Shown here: piece by piece, positions 22,251 to 34,230 of the stretch
How the letters are laid out: each line of letters begins with the position of its first letter
Position numbering within the stretch: position 1 is the stretch's first letter
Origin: Cricetomys ansorgei
Taxonomy: Eukaryota > Chordata > Mammalia > Rodentia > Nesomyidae
Reading direction: 5' to 3'
DNA length: 64,000 bases
Assembly: GCA_026225945.1 (NCBI GenBank)
Contig: JAMJFZ010001133.1
Span: 12,786,001 to 12,850,000 of the forward strand
Program-made: the position numbers and the translations under genes
The notes under the pieces: generated by a model
What the model was told of the DNA's origin: nothing
Databases searched by the model: none
The model's input: the letters and a program-made list of their open reading frames with translations, nothing else

Positions 22251-22437
22251 TTATCTGTGTGTGCACGCATAATGCATGTGTTGCAACATGCCATGGCACA
22301 CATGTAGCAGCCAGAGGACAATTATCATGGAGTCGTTTCTCTTCTTCCACCTTTTACATAGGTTCCAGGGCTGTGACCCAGTCACCAGGTTTGCATGACA
22401 AGTACCCTTATCCACTAAGATATCCCACTGGCCCAAA
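22251..22437 (-). mobile_element. B3/B3A-type SINE (minus strand)
   Basis: Reverse-complement order: 'ccatggcacacatgtagcag', 'ccagaggacaattatcatgg', 'tctcttcttccacc', 'cagtcaccaggtttgcatga', and the head end 'cccttatccactaagatatc'. The adjacent TG run sits where the SINE's CA-rich tail would be. Confidence 0.7.
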
Positions 22438-22689
22438 TGCATGCAATTTTATATGTTAATTAAAAATAAATCTGAATAAAAGATCTAAAAGAGGTGAGAA
22501 TAGGGGATATTTCAATGAATAAAGATCCCAAGCAAGGGGCTTAAATAAATGAGGAAATTTACCAAGACATAAAAAACTAGGTGCACTCAGGCTCCCAGTG
22601 TGATGAACAGCTGAGTTTTGTTTGAGGGCAGAGAAGGTTTCAAAGTTTCACGTACAGCAATCAGATAATCAGCTGAGTGCTGCATCTGG

Positions 22690-23100
22690 ACCTGAGATCA
22701 AAAAGTGATAGTTTCATTTCTGACATTTTGGAGACATCAGACTATAGTGATAATCAAGAGCAGAGGACAAGTCCATCCCAAAGGAGGTCAGGGAGACTCC
22801 GAGAGACAAACTCAAAAGCTGACCTCATGGAAATGGAGCAGAGAAGAGTTGTTCCCAGGGTCTTGGGGGGATGTGTGGGAGGGAGTAGGAGAGCAGCTAC
22901 ACAAGAGGAAAAACGTCTAACAGTCTGTGGACAATTAGGTTCAAAAGCAATGAATTGTACATTTCAAAACAGCCAGAAGAGGGGATTTGTACGTTCCAAC
23001 AAAGAGGAATAAGTGTTTGAGGCCGTGGTATGATAGCATTTCCATCTCATCATTACATACTGTATTCATTATTGAAATAGCTCATGATTAAAATAACCCA
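22690..23100 (+). mobile_element. Second L1M 3' end fragment
   Basis: Contains 'agatcaaaaagtgatagttt', 'atggaaatggagcagagaag', 'gaattgtacatttcaaaaca', 'gccagaagaggggatttgta' and 'ttccaacaaagaggaataag' in the order of old L1 3' ends. It is a separate insertion from the one at 21.7 kb or a rearranged part of it. Confidence 0.72.
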
Positions 23101-24439
23101 TAAGTATGCATAATTATGCTGACTATGTTAAAGGTTTTAGAAAATAGTCTCCGGGAAAAGAAACACTTTCTGAATACATTACCTCTCTACATGGTTATTT
23201 GTCTTATCCAAAAGTATGTTTCCTGAAGTTTTATTTTTAAAATTACTCTCATATTTCACCAGGAATTCAAGCAGAGAAATACTTTCTGAATGAGGCCAAA
23301 TAGTGTTTGTTTTAGTAGAGAGTATGAAATAAATCAATTTTTCCTTGCTTAACATTTTATTTTAATATGGAAATCTCAATAATGTACACTAAAAACTGAT
23401 CAAATTTTTTCCTGTAAAAAGAAATTACTTACACTGTCTGAAACTCCCACATCTAGGTTCTCTGCCAACAATCATGATTTTCTAGTCCCAACTCTTCATT
23501 TCTTGTTTCATCTAGTTTTTTTTTTTTCAATCCTAGAGGCACCCTTGTAGTTTGCCAATATACATAAAGATATGAGTACTAATATATAAAATATGACATA
23601 TATAAGGACTTTTTTGTTATGGTAGAGATCTGGGTTTCTTGCTAATTCAGAGAGTGGAATTGCATGCCTCAGACATTAAGGAGAAGGTGCTATCTCCAAT
23701 TCAGATTCAGAATTTAGGGCCCACTGAAGAATTAGGGCTAAGAACAATAAGATGAGGAGAGATTACTTACTAAATATTAACTGATAAGTGAGACAATGTA
23801 TTCAGAAAATTAAAAGACCACTCACATAATTCTCAAAGACACATAGTGCCCCTACAGAGGGGTCTGGTGGAGGTTTGAAAACATTTTACCCTGACTTTAA
23901 TCTTGACAACAGCTCCATGCATTCAGAGAGAATGGCTTCAGGTCCTGGATCTGCTCCCAGATCCTTTCTAACAGCTTGCTCTGTACCTTCCAAATACTTG
24001 ACCTGTCTGGACTTTAGATTTCCTGTGCATATTACCCAGGACGTAGTTGAAAACATTTATTGAAAGATTAAGTGGGTACCTCATAGAATCCAAAGAAATA
24101 AGCTGCCATGTGAACGAGGAGTTGGAACCAGTGCACAGACTGTTAGGAACCTTAGCATTTACTTTTCATCTTTTCACTTTTCTTTCCCCGGACTCAGCTA
24201 AATGTCTCAGTGTCCTCTCTCTTCCTCCCCTCTCTCTCTTTCTCCCTCCCTCCCTCAAATATTTTAATTATACATTCATTGTATGTGATACTGAACTTCA
24301 TAAGAACACTCTCACACAACTGTAACTTCGTAAGAACACTGTCACACTGTACTTTGAGCATACGCCTCCAAACTGAGTGTTCCTGCACGCTCCCATTCCT
24401 CAACTCCATTCCTCTAGGAAAATGTGCTTCTACTTTCAC
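23101..24439. other. No gene recognised; AT-rich, with a CT tract
   Basis: Single-copy-looking sequence. A pyrimidine tract lies at about 24213-24257. A T-run lies at 23517-23528. Confidence 0.35.
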
Positions 24440-24590
24440 ACATTATATACATTGTGGCTTATGTATTTACATGGGATCCACAAGTGAGAGAAAACATGAT
24501 ATTTGTATTTCTTAACTCAAATGTCTAGCTGCATCAATTTTATTTCCAATGACATAACTCCATTCTTCTTTATGGCTGAGAAAAGTTCCA

Positions 24591-24630
<40 letters not shown>

Positions 24631-25040
24631 TCCAGCTACATTGATTCCATCCATAACTTACATATTGTAAGTAGTTCTGCAATAAAAATTGATGTACAAA
24701 TATCTCTGTGATTTGTTGGCTTAGAATCTTTTGGGTAAATTGCAATGCTATAGCTGGGTCAAATACTGGGTTAATTTTAGGGTTTTTTTTAATGGAAAAC
24801 TCATACTGATTTCCAGAGCGGCTGAACTATTTTACCACACCAGGAGTGAATAAAGATCTCTTTTCTCTGCATCATTACCAGCAGTTGTCATTTGTTTTGT
24901 TAATGAATGTCATTCTCACTGGGGTGAAGTGGACAAGCTCAATAGAGTTTTAATTTGCATTTCTCTGAGGTTGAACATTTTTTCATGTTTATTTGCCCTT
25001 GTTCTCCATCTCTTGACAATTGTTCATTCATTGCATTAAG
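24440..25040 (-). mobile_element. L1 3' UTR/ORF2 end region, minus strand
   Basis: On plus it reads as the antisense of an old L1 3' region: 'tttatggctgagaaaagttc', 'ctacattgattccatccata', 'tctgcaataaaaattgatgt', 'gatttccagagcggctgaac', 'ttttaatttgcatttctctg', 'ttgaacattttttcatgttt'. A (TG)n run is embedded where the family carries a short TG/TA-rich patch. Confidence 0.85.
24594..24629. repeat. (TG)n microsatellite inside L1
   Basis: About 18 TG units, apparently expanded from the TG-rich patch of the surrounding L1. Confidence 0.95.
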
Positions 25041-27545
25041 CGATGAGTTCTATCTTGTGCAACAGGCTTTAAATCCAATCAGTAAGTGGTTAGTTACATA
25101 TATAACTTTCATACTAATATAGCACCACTCAGGATATTTTGCATGGACAGTTATTTTCATAGCTCATAGGGTTCACATCTAGGTAAGACTGTTAATGGTT
25201 TTCTGCCCTTGCTAGCCTGCATAGAATCTCCCTGCATTATGAAAGCTAGCCTCTAGTGGTGACGCTTCTAGGTCAATACCAGCTAGATTTCTCCATGCCC
25301 TATGACTCAAGTATGTCCTGTCTGCAGTAATAGAGTCCAAAGAGTAACAATGGTAGCAGCCTGTAACCTTTGTGGAGAATATATGGGGCACCATTGACGA
25401 ACAACTCAAAAAGAACTAAACCCCTACCTGGAACTGGGCTTTTTATTGGATAGCCTGTAATGTCAGAGGGAAGTTACCAGTTGTATGGTAGCTCCATTTA
25501 AATGTCTTTTGTATGTGTTATGCATATATATTTAGTAAGTATCTACAGTAGAAGGTTCCCATATGATTATTTCAAAGATCCTTAGTGCAAATTATCCCTC
25601 TATACTCGCTCTCTACTGCCTTCCCATCCTCCACATGTCATTCTACAACACACTCTTCTGAGAGTACTCGTCCACTCCAAGAGCTTCAAATATACTCTTC
25701 CTACGAGGGACACTTTGCTTAGGCTGTCCTCATCATCTCTCCTGCCTCATCTGTTCCCACGCTCGCTCTCTCCCTCCCTCCCTCTCTCCCTCCCCTCTGC
25801 CAAGGCAAACAACTCCAGTATTCAGATTCACACAATGAAAATCTTCTTTTATGCCTCACTGTTTTCACTCTCCAGTCTTCAGTTGGCCCCCGAACCCTGA
25901 ATCTGGCTTCTCCCCAGAGCTTGCTCTAGCACTGTTTTCACTGATGAAGACCACAGTACCTTATCCCATTCTTGGTCCCTTTCACTCACTCTGTATTCTG
26001 CAGCCAGAGTTAATGGCCTATCAGAAAAAGAAGGAGGATATGTGCCTCTCTTGCTTATAGTCTTCACGAGAAGTAGCACCCCAAAGCTTAGCATATCATT
26101 TTCATAAACTAATTCTGCCCCCTCTCAAGTCTTGCCTCCTGTGGGGGTTGTATTTATTGTACTTAGGAACTACGAAGGAAAAGCGATGAGATGAGTCATT
26201 AAATAGCACACAGCCATCTTCCAAGGGATGTGGACAGTTCACATGTGAGGAACCCCACAGCAGAGAACTGCCTAGAGGAGCTAGCCCAACCACACCTAAG
26301 AAGCAGGGGAGACCAGGGAAATTCCTATGAGGCAGGTACTTTTGAAAGTATCTGCATCCCAGCATTCCAGTGGCCAGCAGCAGCATGGCGTCCTCGTGGT
26401 CTAGGGTATATCTATGGCTAGCAGAGGTAGAATGACAGGTAAGGAGAGAACAGGCCACACGAGCAGTCTCACTCAAAATGACTATAAATTGGTTAGTTTG
26501 CGTTGGTTTTAAAGTAACTGGTTGTTTAAAACACAGGGGCTAGATTCTAGTCAGCTGTTGAACTGACAGAAGATTCGCAAAGAAATTAACAACCCCAGGC
26601 CAAGGCCCAGAGGCCCACCACATGCCATATCTCAGTGCTTAGTGACAGATTCTTCCTGATCCTGTTTACTGAAACTTCTGAGTGTCTCTGAGTGTTTCAC
26701 TTTAGACACATGAGCTCTTACCCTAAATCCTCTTACAGGGCCTGTTAATCAGAAGAAGAGAAGGTTGAATAACAGGGTTGGGATTCAGCCTGGGAGAAAT
26801 AAGTGGAATCAAGTGTGATCACGTTTTTGTTGCTTTGCCTTTGCTTTTTGTTTTCGTGACTGTTTGCATCTGACACACACGGTCAGCTCTCCACAACTCT
26901 GACTTTCACACCTGCAGCTCCAATCAACTACAGACCAAAAATACCGAGAAAAACTGTATGTGTATACTTGACATGTGGCAACTTTTCCCATGTCATAATC
27001 TTCCAAGAAATATAGCAGAATGCCTATTTCCATGCATTTCTATTGCATCAGGTATTTTAAGTAATTCAGAGATCATTTAAAATAAACAGGATGGTATACA
27101 TCTATTACATGCAGATAGTAGTTAATGTAAGAGGTCTGTTTGCACATCTGGAGATCTGGTTGTCTCAGGGGGTCCCAGAACTACAGCCTTCCATACACCA
27201 CAACACAGAAAACACTGACTCATTCACTTTCCCATAAAGCATTGCATCAGGCTGCATGTTTCTGACCCAAGACCTCTATCCTTCAGAGTCTTAATTATTC
27301 TGGTCTCACTTTTCTACCCATGTTATCTGTTGCTGTCTCGGTGACACTTAGATATTTGACAAGCATGTATTCATCTAAGCTGGTTAATCACAGTCTACAT
27401 CTCCACTTAAGACGATTCTCTAAATAAATAGCCAGACCTTGTAAAACACAGGGTCGCAACACACCTAGGCAATGTAAGGGCACATTAACTGTGACATCCG
27501 CCATATTCTCAGAAGTCCAACTAAGTTAGAGAAGTAAAAGCAATT
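25041..27545. other. No gene recognised; mostly single-copy
   Basis: A CT tract lies at about 25763-25798. An open frame of 124 codons at 26102-26476 (-) is the longest here. It has no recognisable domain, and the plus strand is also partly open. No repeat is nameable. Confidence 0.35.
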
Positions 27546-27716
27546 AAAATATATAGTTATATAAATAGTTATCATGTTCATGTATTTATTTTTATAAATA
27601 TAAATGTTTATAATTTATAAACAATATTTTATTTATATTTTTAAAATAAATGTAAAATATTTATATTTGTATAAATATTTACATAAATATTTATATTAAA
27701 ATATATCAATAAAATA
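27546..27716. repeat. AT-rich low-complexity region
   Basis: About 170 bases of nearly pure A/T with many ATAAATAT-type words and self-complementary stretches. Confidence 0.9.
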
Positions 27717-28260
27717 TCAGCTACTTTTGTCTTAAAGCAAAGGGTTGGGCTATCTATGCAAAGCAGGCTAGGATTATGCAGCAGGTTCTGGCTTTAGTTC
27801 ACACCAACCTCCCTGTCATCACATGCAGCAGACTCATTTTGGGTCTGTTCGAAGTACTCGCTGGAGTTTGAGGGATGATCAGAAACAAAAGCATTGGCTA
27901 CCCACTGGTCTAGGGCATTAGAGCAAGAACAAAATAAAGAAAAACATGGTTAAGTCAGGAATGTCCCAAACTTGAAAGCTATGTGAGCTTCTCTGGGATG
28001 GAGGAGAGCTCCATGGAAGGAAACTGGATGAGTCATTATGAATGGGGTGTGTGCTCAAGAGAAAGTCCCAGAGGATTGAGAGAGCCCAACAGGAAACTTC
28101 AGATCCATACAGTCAGATTCAGAGGACGATATTAAGGAACTAACACTAGGAAATATCTTTGTGAGAAAGAAACAGAGGTACCTTCCAAAGATCTCCAAAA
28201 GACTTTGTGAGAAAAATAACAAAAACCATTAGTTTGAGTTCGTATCTTAGAAGATATCAG
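27717..28260. other. No feature recognised
   Basis: Single-copy-looking sequence. Confidence 0.35.
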
Positions 28261-28265
28261 TGGCA

Positions 28266-28362
28266 GGCGTGTGCGTGGCGTGTATGTGTGTGTTATGTAC
28301 TATATATACATGTCCGCATGTATATATTCATGTGCGCATGTGAGTACATGTATGTATGTATG
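28266..28362. repeat. Imperfect TG/TATG-rich tract
   Basis: Degenerate alternation of gtgtatgtgtgtg, tatatatacatg and tgtatgtatgtatg; many alternating purine-pyrimidine steps. Confidence 0.8.
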
Positions 28363-29307
28363 GAGCCCAGAATGCAGCTGATAGGTCAATGTGGCAAGCA
28401 GGAATAACAGGGGACACTCTCAGCTTGCATCAGAACAATGGCAGAGAGCACATCTCTAGGTACGTCCAGCTTTTGCCATAAAGTTATAACTGGATGAAAA
28501 GACAGGCATTCCGAAGGTGTGCTAACAGAGACGTTTGTCCCCAAAGGTGCACGGCCCGCTCAGAGATTAATACTGTGTTGTAATCATTTTGCAGAATAGG
28601 GATATGACTACAAAATGATGCCCATGAGCACCGCCATGGCAAAAGAAAATGAAAAGAAATAGAGCCGCAGATCAGCCAGGTCCCGGTGCGTCAGCACATA
28701 AGCCCCTGTCCCCTCAAAGCACGTGTGCTTCCCAGATTCTTTTCCCTTGTGCTCCAGAAACCAGCCTTCCACCTGTGAAGCCACATTCTTAAAAGTGTAA
28801 AGTCAATGGCCTCATTGCCAAATCTCAGGGTCCTTTGGGTTTTCTTTGTGTGTTCTCGATTTCAGTGTAATTAATCACTTGTTTGACTGGTGGATGCAAT
28901 TCTCAGAGAGAACGGAATGTCTCGTGAGGACTTCTCACCCTAACCCATCACTCTATGGCCAGCACCGAGCAACACGCCAAAATTTGTTAAATAAAAGGTA
29001 CTGTCGCAAGGGTGTGAGACAGTGCAGAGACAGCAAAGATGGCCCAGCTTGTGCCCTCTAGGCTTCGCTACATGTTTTGACCACTGTTCTGGCAGAATGT
29101 GGGGAAAAGGTCTGAGCTCTGTCTCCGCCAGCACAGCCCACAGGCGCAGCTGGCCTCCTTGGCTCCTTCACAGGACACATGTGCATTTACATAAACATCC
29201 AAGGAGTAATGGCAACCATCCTAACCACTTAGGTTGCCATGCATGTAATTGTGAGTGTGCTGTATCCCTCTAGCCCTCACTGAAAGGGCTGGTTACCTGA
29301 ACAGGAG
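28363..29307. other. No gene recognised; candidate conserved block 28500-28800
   Basis: No repeat is nameable. The part at 28500-28800 has balanced composition, several CpGs and homeodomain-type TAAT/ATTA words (gagattaatactg). It is a candidate for conserved non-coding sequence, which cannot be tested here. Confidence 0.3.
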
Positions 29308-29420
29308 TAGCAGTGTATACAGTACATACGACACGGTACACAGTAAGTACACAGTTCACATAAGTACATAGTACACAGCACACAGTACATAGTATTAGTG
29401 CACAGTGCACAGTACACAGG
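29308..29420. repeat. Degenerate GTACACA tandem tract
   Basis: About 110 bases built from variants of gtacacagta, cacagtacat and agtgcacagt. The words are near-palindromic around GTAC and GTGCAC. Confidence 0.85.
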
Positions 29421-30252
29421 CTATTGCTGGAATCAGATGGGGGTGGCTTCAGACTTCTCAGACTTTACACTGGACTCCAGTGTAGTAAATGTCTGAGAAT
29501 AGCCAATTTCTCTTTCCAGTAATGTCAGAAGTCTTGAAATGAAAACTCAGTAATGTTTCACTGAACTGGAATGGATGGTAGCCTCTCTGGGCCAGGAAAA
29601 AAAAAGGTCTGGCTGGGGAGAGTCTGGCCCACAGCTTGGTTGCTGCCTGGGAAACAGCTGAGGGGGAGAAGTAACTGTCTGGGATTAGTCTCAGGCCAGA
29701 CCAGCACAGGTCTCAGAGCGACACATACTCTCCTGACATCCCTTTACAACTATTCCATGCCACCGCTGGAACCTATCTTTCACAGAGCTGTACTTATTTG
29801 ACGCAGTGGGTTTACTAAGCTCATCTTCTCCCGTGAGTCGTGAAGATATGTTTTATAAATGGTATGGGAAAATGTGGCTAACTTACGTTCAGTCATTCTT
29901 GGCCCATGTTACAATAAATTGTTCTACTTTTTCCCCTGAATTTTATTTCCATTAATATGGCTAGCCAAGGATTTCAAACTCAGGAGTCTGTGTTCAGACA
30001 CCAAAAGAAATATATGCTATTCTCCAATATTTAAATGTACCAACATTATTTTTGAAGAACAAAACCTTCTTCCCAGACATAAAATATAAATTTTCAAAAT
30101 ACAATTTGCATTCAGGTTATTATAACTACATCTACTATATAATTAGAACAAGCACAAAGATCCATAAACCATGTAAATCTAATAAAATTGTATTCGTGGT
30201 TATTTTTAGATTGACAACAAAACATGTATTGTAGGTCCAAATCTATTAGAAC
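29421..30252. other. No feature recognised
   Basis: Single-copy-looking sequence; AT-rich from 29990 onwards. Confidence 0.35.
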
Positions 30253-30362
30253 TGTGGGCCAGGTGTGGTTGAACCAACTTGTAATCTCAGCCATTAGGAA
30301 ACAGAATCAAGAAGATTGCTACAAGTCTAAGACTAGTCTAAGGCAAGTCAAAACACAAAAGC
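30253..30362 (+). mobile_element. Diverged B1-like SINE
   Basis: Contains gtgggccaggtgtggttgaa, cttgtaatctcagccattag and a degraded right part, directly followed by a B2. Confidence 0.55.
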
Positions 30363-30364
30363 AA

Positions 30365-30587
30365 GGGGCTGGAGAGTGGTTAAGAGCATATGTTGCTCTT
30401 TCAGAGAATCAGGATTCATTTCCTAGCACCCACATGGCAGCTTACAACCATCTGTCGCTCCAGTTCCAGGAGACCTGGTGCCCTCTTCTGAGCTCCTTGG
30501 GCACCAGACACACATGTGGGTACACAGACATACATGCAGGCAAAATACCCAGACACATAGCAAATCTTAAAAGGAAAAATACTTAGT
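30365..30587 (+). mobile_element. B2 SINE
   Basis: Head 'ggggctggagagtggttaag' (deletion in the A-box region), 'acccacatggcagcttacaa', 'tgccctcttctgagctcctt', 'acatacatgcaggcaaaata', A-rich end. Confidence 0.92.
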
Positions 30588-30876
30588 CACTGGTGGCATA
30601 ATGGTCTTGGTGTTTGCGATGCTGCAGGTGGCTCTGATGGTACTGAACTGTGAGAGCAAGCGCTACCCTGCTGTTCCCCGCTCTTTAGTTAGGTTTATTT
30701 TTTCATTGCTGTGACAAAATATTTGCACCACTTTGTAGGTACAGCATGGTGAGTCAATGCATGTATACTGTGTCTAAAAATTTAGTAATGACATGTCTAT
30801 CTCTTCAATCACTAATCGCTTCCATGTGGCAGGAATTCTCTCATCTTTATTTCTAGTTGCTTTGAAATTCATCATG
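30588..30876. other. No feature recognised
   Basis: Short single-copy-looking interval between SINEs. Confidence 0.35.
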
Positions 30877-31031
30877 CGCTGGGCGGTGGTGGCTCACGCC
30901 TTTAATCCCAGCACTCAGGAGGCAGAGGCAGGCGGATCTCTGTGAGTTCAAGGCCAGCATAGTCTACAGAGTGAGTTCCTGGACAGCCAGAGTAACAATA
31001 GAGAAACAACTCTGTCTCAGAAAGAAAAAGA
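30877..31031 (+). mobile_element. B1 SINE
   Basis: Well-preserved B1: gctgggcggtggtggctcac, gcctttaatcccagcactca, gaggcagaggcaggcggatc, tgagttcaaggccagcatag, tgtctcagaaagaaaaagac. Confidence 0.95.
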
Positions 31032-31484
31032 CAATTCTACACTGTCCTCGGGTGATTCCTGTTCTGTGCTGAAGAACCAAAACTGACCTCCTCTCCCCTA
31101 CTGTATGTTAGTGCCTTTCCTGATCTTGCCAGCCCACCACTGTCTTTCTTAGTATCTAAGATCACTTTATCACTTAGTTGCTCTACAAGACCAACTCCTC
31201 ACACACATGTGGCACTTACCTAACCTTTTAGGACATTTTAATAAAATGTAATATATCATAACAATACTATATAACAATATATCATAACTACGATAAATTT
31301 ATAAACTCTATAGTCAGGGATACTTTCATTTAGGACAATACTGGGTAGGATTCTGCAAGTTGAATCAGACTCACCACCCTCTTACCCATCATGAACATCT
31401 CACGGTTATATTTGACATAAGTAGCTACTGGATAAAAATCTGCTAAATAAATGCATCAATTTATTCTTTAACAAGTCCACTGAG
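31032..31484. other. No feature recognised
   Basis: AT-rich patch at 31240-31310, otherwise single-copy-looking. Confidence 0.35.
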
Positions 31485-31885
31485 GTGGCAGCTAGAGGTC
31501 TGTCAGTAGACCCAAGCAACTGCCATCTTGGGGTGTTCAGCTGCACCCCCTTGGAAAAGATCATCCCAGCTGAGCTTGTTCACTGTTTACAGCCACTCTT
31601 GGAGGGGTGGGAAGGGGCACGAGACACTCACTTGAGTGTCCAGCCTCTTTACCACTGGTTGTACTCAACCCTGCCTTAATTGCATGTGGCATCAGGGAGG
31701 ACCTAGAGTACATAGGCTGCAAAGAGTAGGGGAGGGGGCTCCATCTAAGCAGCTATGGGGGAGCCTTATCCCTGCTGGGAACGAGAAGCATCCATACTCC
31801 CGTAAGTAATCTCTCAGCTACATTCTGCAAGGAAGTCCAATAAACTCATTGGTTTCCTAGAGTGAACATTGGCAGGATCATGCCT
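31485..31885 (+). mobile_element. LTR-like rodent repeat, plus orientation (partner at 34790-35260)
   Basis: Shares colinear blocks with the reverse complement of 34790-35260: 'tgccttaattgcatgtgg' (31673-31690), 'gggggctccatctaagcagc', 'ccctgctgg', and the terminal 'ataaactcattggttt' (31840-31855). The last block looks like an LTR polyadenylation region. Flanking LTR ends and internal coding sequence are not visible. Family not assigned. Confidence 0.65.
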
Positions 31886-32612
31886 CAGTTTGTCATTTGG
31901 ACCTTAAGGGAATGGGTAGACATTTTTACATTTCCCTGTGGGAAAAATTTTAGCAATGAGGTCTTAAAGGCTTAAGTCAAGAACCAATGTTGCTGGTGAA
32001 TACAGCTTAAAATATAGATCTCTCTAAATCTGAGTTCCAAAAACTCAACTCCCTTTTTTTCCAATGTGTGTCAGATAGCCCAGATGCTTTCTGAGAAAGA
32101 CACACTGTCTGCCTTGGATCCGGGCAGATTTGCAGTCGATAGTGACTTCTCCAAGGAAGTCTGAGGTTTAGAATCTGGTTTGTAGCGTTTTCCTGACCAA
32201 GGCTGAGGAGTGATTTTTCAAGGTAAGTTAAGTTGCCTTGACAGAAAGTTACATGAAGCTTTAATTTCCTTAAATGGTCTGTCTGTTCTGAAGTTCATCC
32301 ACCACTTACTGTGATCACCTAAAAATGTTCCAAATTGATAATTTATGGCATTCATTTAAAACAAGCATCATATTAAAAAGACTTCCAAAGCTGTCATATC
32401 CTACTTCTAAAGAACATGTGAATGTCTGGGACCCCACCCGAGGCTTGCTTTTTCTCTTCACATTTTCTTAGAAAGAGGTTAAAATTATTACCATCTCTTA
32501 AAATACAAAGTCTCTGTAATGGTGATAATCATTCTGAAATTATCCCTCCCATCTCCAAAAGGTTTTAGAGTATCCTGATGTCTGAAAACTATCTGCTAAC
32601 AAAGTTTTTCCA
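31886..32612. other. No feature recognised
   Basis: Single-copy-looking sequence. Confidence 0.35.
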
Positions 32613-32613
32613 C

Positions 32614-32730
32614 CTGAACATGGTAGTGCATGCCTGTGATCCCAGCACTTAAGAAGCCAAGGCAAAAGGCTCTCAAGTTAGAATCCAACCAAAGATGCAC
32701 ACAACAAGATCTTGTCTGTAGAACAAACAA
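32614..32730 (+). mobile_element. Ancestral B1-like SINE
   Basis: Contains gaacatggtagtgcatgcct, gtgatcccagcacttaagaa, gccaaggcaaaaggctctca and gatcttgtctgtagaacaaa. Diverged. Confidence 0.72.
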
Positions 32731-33010
32731 ATACATATATAATTTCTCTCAAAAGATTTACATGAAATTAGTTTGCTTTTTATAAATGGTGGTCCACTGA
32801 GCGATAGTTTCTTTCTAGAAATCACAAAGGAGTTGCCCGTTGGCATTTTCGATTTTGGATTTTCCGGCAGCAATCAATGCTACTTGACCAAGCACATTTA
32901 CAGAGGAAGGCTTAGTCATATCCTCTTCAGCAGTGAGTTGTAAGAACAGAACTGCGTAGTCATTTTGTAATAAATCAATACTCGTCTTTATATATTTTGT
33001 GATTTATTGG
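32731..33010. other. No feature recognised
   Basis: Short single-copy-looking interval. Confidence 0.35.
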
Positions 33011-33187
33011 AGCTGGCAAGATGGTTTAGTGAGTAAATGGTCTTGTCACCAAGCCTGATGACCTGAGTTTTACACCCAGGGTGATGGAAGGAGAGAACCA
33101 ACTCCTGCCAAGTTGTCCTCTGACTTCCACATGCACACTGTGGTTTGCACTCCCACATACACACAGATAAATAATGTAATTTTAAAG
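33011..33187 (+). mobile_element. B3/B3A-type SINE
   Basis: Contains agctggcaagatggtttagt, gtcaccaagcctgatgacct, ggagagaaccaactcctgcc, ttgtcctctgacttccacat and an A/T-rich tail with taaataatg. Confidence 0.85.
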
Positions 33188-33349
33188 TGCTCTGTGGTAT
33201 CTATGCCCTATCACTAGGACATGTCAAACCCACTTATATTCTTATTTTAATTTGCACATAATTGTCATAAAGAACTAGTGGAGGAACAGATATTTATCTT
33301 CAGAGTCAGTTTTACACACACATTCCTCAATATTTTTGATTGCTATAAA

Positions 33350-33440
33350 ACCTACACAAACACACATATAAATATATACTCATATATACACATATATACA
33401 TGCACAAACACACATAAACACACACACACACACACACAAA
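33350..33440. repeat. (CA)n/(TATACA)n compound tract
   Basis: Degenerate ACACAT/ATATAC repeats leading to a pure (CA)n run at about 33418-33438. Confidence 0.92.
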
Positions 33441-34178
33441 AGCAGGAGCCCCTGACCTGACCCAGATCTACTCTGCCCAATATCCCATGGCCCTGCCTGC
33501 AGCAATGTTGCAGAATGCCCATGTAACCCATGGTCAATAGGAGCCATCCCCTAAAAATAATTTTGTTCAGATATTAAAAAATATATTCTACTGGAGTGGT
33601 CAAGCTTAGAGGGGCTGCCTACCCATTCTGCACAGAACGAGGCTGCCACATAAAGGGGATACAGCTGAGTGCTAGCTTAGAGGAAGACAGGAAGAGGCCA
33701 AATCAGGAAGATGAAACACCCAAGACCCTGAAATACCCTGGCTTATTTTGGATCCCACCCCTTCCATTTCCTGGGAGAAATATGATGTAATGTCTCTCAA
33801 TAGGGTCAAGTTATTGGATACAATGGGAGTCTAAAAAAAACATAAACAAACAGAAGTGACACGGACACTCCTTTGAGACTGAGAATAAGAACCTTCCGTT
33901 CATGTCTCACAATATACATTTTCAAATGTACATTTTTAAAATATTTTAGCTAGATTTTTTTACAATGGGTTCTGCTATTTAAAGAAAACATAGACTGCTC
34001 CCACATGCCACCCATGCCAGCTATCAGTTCATGCATCCCACACTAAGTGGCAGGCTCTCTGCGGGACGTGTCAGTGCACCTTGTACAGACATGACCTCGG
34101 CCCTCAAAGGCTCTTTGACACAGAAAAGTAGAACAAAAGCAGAGTGGGGGCTGTCTGTTTGGTGGAAGCAAACGGCAT
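33441..34178. other. No feature recognised
   Basis: Single-copy-looking sequence. Confidence 0.35.
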
Positions 34179-34230
34179 TGGTTTTTGGTTTTTGGTTTTG
34201 GTTTTGTTGTTGTTGCTGCTGCTGCTTCAG
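34179..34230. repeat. (GGTTTTT)n then (GTT/GCT)n simple repeat
   Basis: Runs of ggtttttggtttttgg followed by ttgttgttgctgctgctgc. Confidence 0.9.

Noticed and set aside
26102..26476. 124-codon open frame on the - strand
   Set aside because: No recognisable domain, no splice or promoter context, and overlapping frames on the + strand; expected by chance in this much sequence.
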